Source: Desulfococcus multivorans (lineage in GTDB: Bacteria; Desulfobacterota; Desulfobacteria; Desulfobacterales; Desulfococcaceae). From it: a stretch of 64,000 nt of DNA. A program made the translations under genes and the position numbers. The stretch's first letter is position 1. Every line of letters starts with the position of its first letter. The stretch spans positions 3,445,001 to 3,509,000 of the forward strand of contig NZ_CP015381.1 of assembly GCF_001854245.1 (NCBI RefSeq). The letters run 5' to 3'. The notes beneath the pieces were generated by a model. It was not told where the DNA came from. It was given only the letters and a program-made list of their open reading frames with translations, and did not search any database. Below are positions 1-8,239 of the stretch, one piece after another.

Positions 1-2187
1 CTCGGCCCGCGGATCCGCGAAGGACCCCTTGCCGAAAAGATCGAGGGAGACCGTACCGGCGAGGCGGTCGGGGCCGCCTGCCGCAGGGATGCTGCCCAGG
101 GAAATCCCCGTCGACGTCACGCGCATCTCGTAGGTGGACCGGTCGAGATCGATGATGCCCTGTCCGTCGAGGAACTCTTCCGGGGTCACGGCCACCCGAA
201 ACCGGTCGAGCCGGATGGTCCCCCCGTCCATCCGGGCGTTCATCGTCACGCCGTCCAGGGGCTGGTCGCCAAGTTCCAGCCGTCCCCCGTCCACGGTGAT
301 CGTCCCCCGGGGCCGGGCGACGCTCCCCCCGATCTCACCCGCGAGAGAAAATGTGCCGGTCATGCCGTGGACAAAATCCTCCAGACGAACGGGGTCGCCT
401 GAAAGTCGGATGTCGAGGGTCGGGTCATCCGAAAAGGCCCCGGTCCCGGGCGTCATGACCCCGACAGTGCCGGTCAGGGTCAGGCGGGATTCTCCGTTCA
501 CCACCGCAACGGGCGACAGTCCAACCCGTCCCTCGGTCATCGTGATCCGGGCATCCACGTCACCGATGCGGTTGGATCCCACGGCAAGCCCTTCACCCGA
601 AATGTCCGCCCGCAGGTCCGGAGAACGCGCCGGGCCATCGGCCTTGACGGTGCCGGCGAACCGGCCTTTGATATCTCCGATTTCAAGAAAGTCTCCCGGC
701 GCGACGTTTTCGAGAGCGAGGGCGAGATCCACCGGCAAACCCGGACGGACCTTGGGGACGTCGCCCGGACGGTTCTCCAGGAGGGTGATGCTGCCTCGGA
801 CGGTCGCCCGGGACCCCCTGTTCTTCAACGTCAGGGTCGAAATCGCGACGGTGCCGCTTTGGTCCAGGTCGGCCTCGAGAAGAACATCTCCCAGGACGGC
901 CCCCGGCGCGACGAGCCGTTTTCCGGAGACAGCGAGCGTCGCCGTGGGGCGGTCCGGGCTGCCGCCCATGGAAAGATTCGCCGACAGCCCCCCGGCGACG
1001 CCCTCGATGCCCGCCGGAGACAGGAGCGCCGCCAGATCAGGCGCCTGAAGGGCGAGATCGCCCTTCAGACCCACGGCGAAAAGTGCCCGATCCGCCGACA
1101 GGAATCCCCGGGGAAAAGCGGCCGCCAGATCGGCGTCCCCCTGGACGGACAGGGTTCCGAGACGGGAGATGATCGACAGGGGGGCGATATGGAGATGCCT
1201 GTCCGCCAGGGAAAGGTGCAGATCGATCCGATCCACGGGAAAGCCGCCCAGAAGACCGCCGCCATAATCAAGCTTCACTGTGGCGTCGGGATCGCTGAGG
1301 GGCCCCTTTGCCGAGAGGTGCATCGCCGCGCTGCCGCTCAGTTCGGGATCGAGGTTAAGCACGTCCCGGATCTCGGCAAGGGCCAGATCCGCATCGAGCG
1401 TGAGATCGAGAACCGGATCGTCGCCCAGTCGATCCACGGCTCCGGCGAGTCGGATATGGGTCTTGCCGGCCGAAAGCGCCAATATAACGGATGAAAGCCG
1501 GTCGGCGTTCAGGTCTGCCGCAGCCTCGAATTGATCGATGGGGCCGGTGAAAGCCGGACTTTCGATATCGCCGCCGAGGATGCCGATCCGAAGGCGTCCT
1601 GTCGGAGTCGACGACGACAGGGCGTCAATCTGCATGGAAACACCTTCCAGCGAAACGGCCAGAGGCGCTTCGGGATCCTTGTATGAAAACACGCCGTTGG
1701 TCAGACGAAAACGGTCGACGACCACCTCGACGGCGGACTGACCGGGTGTCTCGGCCGGTTCCGACGCCCGGGGCTCCGGTTCGGGGAAGGCCCCCATGAG
1801 GTTGAGCCGGCCCCTGGCATCCACCGCGAGGTCTGCCCAGGGCGCCTCGACGCGCACCGCCTTCACGGCAATCACGCCCTTCAGCAACGCCCTCCAGGAG
1901 ACGTCGATACGGAGATGATCGAGTCCGGCCAGCCGCTCCTGTTCGGGGCCTTCCACCAACAGATCACGGATGTCGACACGGCCGGCCAGCAATGAAAAAT
2001 CGAGGTTTCCCCACCTCACGGCCCCCGGAAGAATCCGGTCGACATGTTGTTGAAGGCGCTTCTGGGCCTGGGGGGTCTTGAGATATGAAACGCCGCCCAC
2101 CAGCACCAGCATCAGCAGCCCTGAAACCGTAACCACGGCGATAAGGGCGGTTCGAACCCATCTACCCATCTTGGAATCCTGCTCCAT
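1..2187 (-). CDS. tamB: TamB/AsmA-like envelope biogenesis protein, 3' end outside the window
   Basis: The frame is open from an ATG at 2187 to the left edge of the window, giving the first 729 residues without a stop. Residues about 13-36 form one membrane anchor (ALIAVVTVSGLLMLVLVGG). It is followed by TamB-like wording (YLKTPQAQKRLQQHVD, then 'GAVRWGNLDFSLLAGRVDIRDL'-type text) and long stretches of alternating hydrophobic and polar residues expected of a periplasmic beta-helical protein. TamB-family proteins are anchored in the inner membrane and span the periplasm, helping lipid transport or outer-membrane protein assembly. The C-terminal DUF490 region would lie beyond the edge, so AsmA-family membership is safer than TamB itself. 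The plus-strand frames over this stretch are shadows. Confidence 0.72.
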   Translation of the reverse strand, partial: MEQDSKMGRWVRTALIAVVTVSGLLMLVLVGGVSYLKTPQAQKRLQQHVDRILPGAVRWGNLDFSLLAGRVDIRDLLVEGPEQERLAGLDHLRIDVSWRALLKGVIAVKAVRVEAPWADLAVDARGRLNLMGAFPEPEPRASEPAETPGQSAVEVVVDRFRLTNGVFSYKDPEAPLAVSLEGVSMQIDALSSSTPTGRLRIGILGGDIESPAFTGPIDQFEAAADLNADRLSSVILALSAGKTHIRLAGAVDRLGDDPVLDLTLDADLALAEIRDVLNLDPELSGSAAMHLSAKGPLSDPDATVKLDYGGGLLGGFPVDRIDLHLSLADRHLHIAPLSIISRLGTLSVQGDADLAAAFPRGFLSADRALFAVGLKGDLALQAPDLAALLSPAGIEGVAGGLSANLSMGGSPDRPTATLAVSGKRLVAPGAVLGDVLLEADLDQSGTVAISTLTLKNRGSRATVRGSITLLENRPGDVPKVRPGLPVDLALALENVAPGDFLEIGDIKGRFAGTVKADGPARSPDLRADISGEGLAVGSNRIGDVDARITMTEGRVGLSPVAVVNGESRLTLTGTVGVMTPGTGAFSDDPTLDIRLSGDPVRLEDFVHGMTGTFSLAGEIGGSVARPRGTITVDGGRLELGDQPLDGVTMNARMDGGTIRLDRFRVAVTPEEFLDGQGIIDLDRSTYEMRVTSTGISLGSIPAAGGPDRLAGTVSLDLFGKGSFADPRAE

Positions 2188-2442
2188 GATTGTTGTCGTT
2201 CGGATGCGCGAAGCTGCGAAAAAATCGTCCCAACGGGCACCGAATCTACACCATCGCCTCGTTCGAATCAATTTTTTCTTTGATATCGGCACGCCACCGG
2301 CTATAGTCGAAGATATCGGCCGTGCCGAAAACCGTGGCGGTTACGGCGGCTTTTGCAGTTCCACCGAATGGACATCGCCCGGCGCCGTCCGTCGCCGGCG
2401 GTGATGCCCAAGGATAAAAACCTGAAGGGAGAGGGGAAGACC

Positions 2443-4014
2443 ATGATGAGAAGCACCGTAATCCGGCTCATTATCGCATTCATTCTCTTGCCGCCTTCGA
2501 TCGGGCTCTCGGCCCGGGCGCCGGTGAGCGAGGCCACCGAGGCGTGCCTGGGATGCCATTCGTCCCTCCACCCGGGCATCGTGGAGGAGTGGCAGAAAAG
2601 TCGCCACGCCCGGGTCGCTCCCCGGGACGCCCTGAGGGAAAAGCCCATCGCTCGCAGGATTTCCGCCACCGACATCCCAGATCGCCTGAAATACGTTTCC
2701 GTGGGATGCGCCGAATGCCATACCCTGCGCGTCGAGCATCACGCCGACGCCTTCATCCACAACGAGGTGGAGATCCACGTCGTTGTGAGTCCCCGGGACT
2801 GTGCCGTCTGCCACGTCACCGAAGCCGACGAATACGCCGAAAACATCATGGCGCATGCCCGGGGAAACCTCGTGGACAACCCCGTGTTCCAGGATCTCCA
2901 GCTGAGCATCATCGGCACTCCCGTTATGAGCGACGCCGGCATCCGGTACGAGCCCGCCGATGCGGACACCCGGGCCGAAGCCTGCGAGTATTGCCACGGT
3001 ACCCGCCTCGTCCACAAAGGGATGGAGACCCGAAACACCGACATGGGAGAGATGGAATTTCCGAGAATCGACGGGTGGCCCAACCAAGGCGTGGGCCGCA
3101 TCAATCTCGACGGCAGCCTGGGCTCCTGCGCCGCCTGCCACACCCGCCACGCCTTTTCCATCGAAGCGGCCCGAAAACCGTACACCTGCGGGGAATGCCA
3201 TGTCGGCCCCGATGTTCCGGCCTATAAGGTCTACACCGCCAGCAAGCACGGCAACATTTTTTCCGCCGCAGGCGCCGATTGGGATTTCGCCGCCGTTCCC
3301 TGGACCATCGGCAAGGACTTCACGGCACCCACGTGCGGGGCCTGCCACATGAGCCTTCTGGTCAACACCGACGGTCAAACCGTCGTGCAAAGAACCCACG
3401 CCATGAGCGATCGCCTTGCCTGGCGGATCTTCGGCCTGCCCTTCAGCCACCCCCACCCGCGACGGCCGGAAACCAGCATTATCCGAAACCGGGACGGTCT
3501 CCCCCTGCCGACGGATTTCGACGGGACCCCGGCTTCGGAATTCCTGATCGCCCCCCTCGAGCAGGAAACCCGTAACCGTACCCTCCAGGCGGTCTGTCTG
3601 GGGTGCCACGGCAAGGCCTGGGTGGACGGTCACTGGAAACGCTTCGAGAATACCCTCGAAACGACCGACCGCGACATCCTGACGGCCACCCGCCTCATGG
3701 AAGAGATCTGGGCGCGGGGATATGCCCAGGGTCTCGCGCAGCAGGCCAGCCCCTTTGACGAGGCGATCGAACGGACCTGGTGCGACAGCTGGCTCTTCTA
3801 CGCCAACACCGTTCGATTTGCCTCGGCCATGGCCGGCGGCGGGGATTTCGGGGTTTTCGCCGACGGTCGATATCAGCTCTCCCGCCGCATCCGTGAACTT
3901 GCGGACGAGCTGGCGCTGCGGAAGCGGCTGTTCCCGCCGCCCGAACCCATCACCCGGAACGGCGCGCCGCGGCGCGCCGCGGACCCTGGCGGGAGAATCG
4001 CCCTTCGACGATAA
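2443..4014 (+). CDS. octaheme c-type cytochrome, hydroxylamine oxidoreductase-like
   Basis: The 523-aa product has a signal peptide (MMRSTVIRLIIAFILLPPS) and eight CxxCH heme-binding motifs, at about residues 35, 89, 120, 181, 229, 249, 298 and 385. Eight hemes in a protein of about 520 aa match the HAO/octaheme nitrite reductase family, which acts in the periplasm on hydroxylamine or nitrite. After the last heme motif the first tyrosine is near residue 427, so I cannot confirm the crosslinking tyrosine of oxidising HAOs; a reductive role is an inference. The frame opens 30 codons earlier, but GGAGAGG just before 2443 and the signal peptide favour this start. It is divergent from tamB and close to a siroheme-decarboxylase gene. 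The C-terminal coding DNA carries a tandem GGCGCGCCGC repeat (3961-3980). Confidence 0.8.
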   Translation: MMRSTVIRLIIAFILLPPSIGLSARAPVSEATEACLGCHSSLHPGIVEEWQKSRHARVAPRDALREKPIARRISATDIPDRLKYVSVGCAECHTLRVEHHADAFIHNEVEIHVVVSPRDCAVCHVTEADEYAENIMAHARGNLVDNPVFQDLQLSIIGTPVMSDAGIRYEPADADTRAEACEYCHGTRLVHKGMETRNTDMGEMEFPRIDGWPNQGVGRINLDGSLGSCAACHTRHAFSIEAARKPYTCGECHVGPDVPAYKVYTASKHGNIFSAAGADWDFAAVPWTIGKDFTAPTCGACHMSLLVNTDGQTVVQRTHAMSDRLAWRIFGLPFSHPHPRRPETSIIRNRDGLPLPTDFDGTPASEFLIAPLEQETRNRTLQAVCLGCHGKAWVDGHWKRFENTLETTDRDILTATRLMEEIWARGYAQGLAQQASPFDEAIERTWCDSWLFYANTVRFASAMAGGGDFGVFADGRYQLSRRIRELADELALRKRLFPPPEPITRNGAPRRAADPGGRIALRR

Positions 4015-4022
4015 AACGACGC

Positions 4023-4037
4023 CGCCGGATACCGGCG
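4023..4037. other. short GC-rich hairpin between convergent genes
   Basis: CGCCGG and CCGGCG arms with a three-base loop (ATA) lie in the 24-base gap between the convergent octaheme cytochrome and radical SAM genes. There is no T-tract on either side, so it is only a weak terminator candidate. Confidence 0.3.
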
Positions 4038-4038
4038 C

Positions 4039-5382
4039 TCAACCCTCCTGAACCAGATTTTTGAGACGGGTCAGGATCTCCCAGGCAAACCCCTCGGGCA
4101 TGCAGGGGAAGACGGCGTTGTTGGTATAGACGGGGTCCGCCTCGATATCGTAGCGGGACGCCGCCACGGCCGCCGGCCAGAGGTCCGTATGGGGAATGGG
4201 TGTGTAGTGGGCGATCACCGGTGTGATGCCGCTTGCCTTGACCGTAAGGACGGCACGTTCGACATCTGAAATCGGCTGCCCGGGGAGCCCGGCCAGAAGA
4301 TAGGCGCCCAGACGGTCTTTATCGAAGCCCGCGCGCAGGAGACAGACCGCGGCCTCCCGGAACTGGCGTTCATCGACCTTCCGGTCCAGGGCCGAACGGC
4401 GATCAAAGGCCGTGGTCTCAAGCCCCAGCCGGAGGGTCTCGAACCCCGCCCGGAGCATCAGATCTGCCAGGGATCCGTCGATCTCCCGGATGTGAACGGC
4501 GTTGGGCGTATGAAACCGGACGGGACGCCGGGTTGCGATCACCCCTTCCAGAATGGGGACGATGTGCCGCTCGGGATGGATAAGCAGGGCGTCGTCGTAG
4601 AAGACGAACTCCGTTACACCGTGACGATCATGCCAGAAGCGGATCTCGTCGACCACGCGCTCCGGTCGCCGTGTCCGGCGTCGCGGTTCCAGATATCGGG
4701 AGGCGCAGTAGGCGCAGGCAAACGGGCATCCCCGGGAGGTGAGCAAGGGGATGTAGCCGATGGTTCGTTGCAGGTCGAAAGCGGGATAGGGGTAGGCGTC
4801 GAGATCTCCGGGATCGAACCGCCATTGGGGTCGAAATCCCGTAAGGACTTCGATCCAGCGGAACAGGCTTTCCGGGCCGTCTCCGGCCGCGACCCGGTCC
4901 GCCCCGGCATGCGCTGCTGCGTGATCCCTGCACAGGGTGGCGTAAACGCCCCCCAGAAGCACCGGAACCCCGGGAAACCGACGGCGAAGCCGCCCGATCG
5001 TCTCCCGGACTCCCGGGTACCAGTAGGTCATCAGGGAGGTGACCAGAATCAGATCCGGCGGCGGAACGGCCTCCAGATCCGCGTCAAGCCATGGGGGCTC
5101 GATGCCGTAGCGGCTGAAATGTCGGGGAATGTCGTAAAACCCCGGCGGCTTGGGAATCCGGCGTTTGTGATAGGGTCCCCGGCCGTGACGGGCTGAGGGA
5201 TCCTGGAGCGGGGCCTCGGGATGAAACCGATCCAGGCAATCGATGTAGGAGATCCCCATGCCGTGCTCCCGCAGAAGGGCGGCAAGGATGAGCAGTCCCA
5301 GGGGCTTTGCCCAGAAGTCGTAGGCGGCGAAGTCGTGGATCCAGGGGTTGACGAGGAGAATCTGGGGGGGCTTTGCGTTCAC
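4039..5382 (-). CDS. B12-binding-type radical SAM protein
   Basis: This is a 447-aa protein. The N-terminal part (PQILLVNPW, KPLGLLILAALLREHG, LILVTSLMTYWYPGV, VLLGGVYATL) reads like the Rossmann-type cobalamin-binding domain common in this group. A radical SAM core follows, with C219, C223 and C226 (GCPFACAYCAS) as the CxxxCxxC cluster ligands that cleave S-adenosylmethionine. I see no clear DxHxxG motif, so cobalamin binding is not certain. It probably starts at GTG 5382, 13 bases after the stop of ahbB, so the two are likely cotranscribed. The length and N-terminal domain differ from AhbC/AhbD, the known radical SAM enzymes of siroheme-dependent heme synthesis. The substrate is unknown. 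Confidence 0.78.
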   Translation of the reverse strand: MNAKPPQILLVNPWIHDFAAYDFWAKPLGLLILAALLREHGMGISYIDCLDRFHPEAPLQDPSARHGRGPYHKRRIPKPPGFYDIPRHFSRYGIEPPWLDADLEAVPPPDLILVTSLMTYWYPGVRETIGRLRRRFPGVPVLLGGVYATLCRDHAAAHAGADRVAAGDGPESLFRWIEVLTGFRPQWRFDPGDLDAYPYPAFDLQRTIGYIPLLTSRGCPFACAYCASRYLEPRRRTRRPERVVDEIRFWHDRHGVTEFVFYDDALLIHPERHIVPILEGVIATRRPVRFHTPNAVHIREIDGSLADLMLRAGFETLRLGLETTAFDRRSALDRKVDERQFREAAVCLLRAGFDKDRLGAYLLAGLPGQPISDVERAVLTVKASGITPVIAHYTPIPHTDLWPAAVAASRYDIEADPVYTNNAVFPCMPEGFAWEILTRLKNLVQEG

Positions 5383-5395
5383 CGTGAAACGGAGA

Positions 5396-5902
5396 TCAGT
5401 CCTCCGGCGACGTTGACAGGAGGTCCGGAAAGTACTGCATGGAGATCTTCTTCAACTCCTTGCGGCTGAAGAGCAGAGCGTACTCCGTTTCGCCGGTGGC
5501 CGCGGCCATTTCACCGGCGATCTCCCGGCAGGCCGCCTCGTCCGACGCATGGACCATCGTGTAGAGGTTGTAGGGCCACTCTCGCGTTGGATCCCTTCGA
5601 TAGCAGTGGCTTACGGCCCTGAAGGCCGCCATTTTCGTCCCCACCGCGTCGATTCGGGCCTCGTCCACACGCCATGCGACCATGGCATTGGCCCGGAACC
5701 CCGATCTCTGGTGCTTGAGGGTGGCGCCAAACCGGCGGATGACGCCTCGGCGGGTAAGGGCGTCAAGTGTCTCGATCACATCCTTTTCCGTCACCCCCAG
5801 CCGTTCGGCGATGGCGAGATAGGGCCGCTCCGTAATCGGTATATCCCCCTGCGTCGCGGCGATGACCTGTTTTTCGAGTTGGCTGAAATTCGGCGTCGAC
5901 AT
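5396..5902 (-). CDS. ahbB: siroheme decarboxylase subunit, AhbA/AhbB (Lrp/AsnC-like)
   Basis: The 168-aa protein has an N-terminal winged helix of Lrp/AsnC type (residues about 5-60) and the signature HCYRR (99-103) followed by WPYNLYTMVH (109-118). These are typical of the AhbB/NirD-L-G-H siroheme decarboxylase family. AhbA/AhbB together remove acetate carboxyls from siroheme to give didecarboxysiroheme, the first step of the alternative heme pathway in sulfate reducers and archaea. Only one subunit is present here; the partner would have to be elsewhere. The gene is followed by a radical SAM gene 13 bases downstream and lies close to an octaheme cytochrome, which needs heme. A true Lrp regulator is less likely because of the HCYRR/YNL motifs. 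Confidence 0.78.
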   Translation of the reverse strand: MSTPNFSQLEKQVIAATQGDIPITERPYLAIAERLGVTEKDVIETLDALTRRGVIRRFGATLKHQRSGFRANAMVAWRVDEARIDAVGTKMAAFRAVSHCYRRDPTREWPYNLYTMVHASDEAACREIAGEMAAATGETEYALLFSRKELKKISMQYFPDLLSTSPED

Positions 5903-6058
5903 GGCTGATCTTTATAAAATGTTCCCCTTCAAAAGGCAAGTTTTTTGTGCTCGGACGGCATCTGCGGATTTTCCGAAACCCGATAATGTGATATCAGAGG
6001 TCCTGAAAACAGGCCCGGACACCCGGGCCTCATCGTCAACCCCAAAGGACGGCGCAGG

Positions 6059-8230
6059 ATGTTGGTCGAACTCCAGGGACAGATCGAGCGAATCACCTAC
6101 AGCAACGAAGAAAACGGCTTCACCATCGCCCGGCTCAAGGTTCGGGGGCGGCAGGACCTGGTGACGGTGGTGGGGAACCTGGCGGCACCCATGCCGGGCG
6201 GCGTTCTCAAGATGACGGGGGAATGGATTCAGCACCCGAAATACGGAGAGCAGTTCAAGATTGCCGCTTATCACATCACGGTCCCGGCCACGACCTACGG
6301 CATCAAAAAGTACCTGGGCTCGGGCCTCATCAAGGGGGTCGGCCCCGTCATTGCCGAAAGAATCGTCGACACCTTCGGGGAAAAGTCCCTCGACATCATC
6401 GAGGAGAACATCGAGGACCTGGCCAGGGTGGAGGGCATCGGCAAAAAGCGTATCGCCATGATCCGAAAGGCCTGGGAAGACCAGAAAGAGATCCGACAGG
6501 TGATGCTCTTTCTCCAGTCCCACGGGGTCAGCGCCGCCTATGCCGCCAAGATCTTCAAGTTCTACGGGGATCGATCGATTCCGGTGGTTCGGGAAAACCC
6601 CTATCGCCTGGCCATGGACATCTTCGGCATCGGATTCATCACCGCCGACAGCATCGCATTGAACCTGGGTTTCACCAAGGATTCCCCGGTGCGGGCCGAG
6701 GCCGGGATCGTCTATGTCCTGAACCGCCTGGCCGATGAAGGCCATGTCTACTATCCATACGCACCCCTGATCGAAAAATGCCGGGAGGTGCTATCGGTGA
6801 GCCGCGAGATCCTCGTCGATGCCCTGGCCCGCCTCGAAGCCGACAAACAGATCCGCATCGAGGCGCTCAACGAGCTCCCCATCGCCTGCGAAACCGACAA
6901 CCAGGCCGTCTATCTTTCAAAATTTCACGTCTGTGAAACGGGCATCGCCAACCGCCTCAGGATCCTTCTGGCCGTGCCCAAATCCCTTCCGGCCATCGAT
7001 CCGGACAAGGCGCTGTCCTGGGTGCAGAAACGACTTGCCATCCGCCTGGCCGAGGCCCAGGAGCGCGCGGTCCGCTGTGCCGTCGACAGCAAGGTCATGG
7101 TCATCACCGGCGGGCCCGGCACCGGCAAGACCACCATCGTGAATGCCATTCTCAAGATCTTCACCGCCGCAGGCGCCCGGATGCTCACGGGTGCACCCAC
7201 CGGCCGGGCGGCCAAGCGGATGGCGGAAACCACCGGATATCCGGCCAAGACGCTTCACCGGCTTCTCAAGTTCAGTCCCGCCAGAGGCGAATTCGAGATG
7301 AACTTCGAAAACCCCCTGGACTGCGACGTCCTGATCGTGGACGAGGCCTCCATGATCGACACCGTCCTCATGCACCACCTCCTCAAGGCCGTTCCGGCAA
7401 CGGCCACATTGATCCTGGTGGGCGACGTCAACCAGTTGCCTTCGGTGGGCCCCGGAAACGTGCTGGGGGACATCATCGCCTCCGGTACGGTCCCGGTGAT
7501 CGTTCTCGAGGAGATCTTCCGCCAGGCCAGGGAAAGCGACATCGTCGTGGGCGCCCATCGGATCAACCGGGGCGAACTGCCCCGTTTCAATCCCACCGCC
7601 CCTGGAACGGACTTTTATTTCATCCGGAAAGAGGCCCCGGAGGCGGTGCTGGACATTATCCTGAAACTGGTCACGGAGCGAATCCCCCGCCGGTTCGGCT
7701 TCGACCCCGTGGACGACATCCAGGTGCTGACCCCGATGCACCGGGGCCTCGTGGGCGCAGGCAATCTCAACATCGCGCTTCAGGAGGCCCTCAACCCCGG
7801 AGAAGCGGGGGTGCTGCGGGGTCAGCGAATCTACAAGGCGGGGGACAAGGTGATGCAGATCCGGAACAACTACGACAAGGAGATCTTCAACGGAGACATC
7901 GGCCGGATCGTCCGCATCACGCCCGAGGATCAGACGCTCGTCATCGCTTTCGACGGCCGGGAGGTCGTCTACGACTACGCCGACCTGGACGAGATCGTCC
8001 TGGCCTACGCCATATCCGTCCACAAGTCCCAGGGGTCCGAGTATCCCGTTGTGGTGATGCCGGTGCTGGTCCAGCACTACATGCTGCTGCAGCGGAACCT
8101 CATCTACACCGGGGTGACCCGGGGCCGCAACCTGGTGATCCTGGTGGGAACGAAAAAGGCTCTGGCCATGGGAATTCGGAACGACAAGACCCGGCGGCGT
8201 CACACCCGGTTGCGGCACCGCCTGGGCTGA
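6059..8230 (+). CDS. recD2: RecD2-family ATP-dependent DNA helicase
   Basis: The 723-aa protein is the RecD2/YrrC type of superfamily 1B helicase, moving 5' to 3' on DNA. The order is an OB-like N-terminus (LQGQIERITY, about 1-75), helix-hairpin-helix repeats (GLIKGVGPVIAERIVD and VEGIGKKRIAMI, about 88-136), Walker A GGPGTGKT (351-358), Walker B VDEAS (427-431), GDVNQLPSVGPGNVLGD, and a C-terminal UvrD-like motif (YAISVHKSQGSEYP). RecD2 acts without RecBC in recombination and repair. It ends 9 bases before the convergent ferredoxin/ASKHA gene. The start ATG at 6059 follows AAGGAC at usable spacing. Confidence 0.92.
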   Translation: MLVELQGQIERITYSNEENGFTIARLKVRGRQDLVTVVGNLAAPMPGGVLKMTGEWIQHPKYGEQFKIAAYHITVPATTYGIKKYLGSGLIKGVGPVIAERIVDTFGEKSLDIIEENIEDLARVEGIGKKRIAMIRKAWEDQKEIRQVMLFLQSHGVSAAYAAKIFKFYGDRSIPVVRENPYRLAMDIFGIGFITADSIALNLGFTKDSPVRAEAGIVYVLNRLADEGHVYYPYAPLIEKCREVLSVSREILVDALARLEADKQIRIEALNELPIACETDNQAVYLSKFHVCETGIANRLRILLAVPKSLPAIDPDKALSWVQKRLAIRLAEAQERAVRCAVDSKVMVITGGPGTGKTTIVNAILKIFTAAGARMLTGAPTGRAAKRMAETTGYPAKTLHRLLKFSPARGEFEMNFENPLDCDVLIVDEASMIDTVLMHHLLKAVPATATLILVGDVNQLPSVGPGNVLGDIIASGTVPVIVLEEIFRQARESDIVVGAHRINRGELPRFNPTAPGTDFYFIRKEAPEAVLDIILKLVTERIPRRFGFDPVDDIQVLTPMHRGLVGAGNLNIALQEALNPGEAGVLRGQRIYKAGDKVMQIRNNYDKEIFNGDIGRIVRITPEDQTLVIAFDGREVVYDYADLDEIVLAYAISVHKSQGSEYPVVVMPVLVQHYMLLQRNLIYTGVTRGRNLVILVGTKKALAMGIRNDKTRRRHTRLRHRLG

Positions 8231-8239
8231 CGGCGCCGC

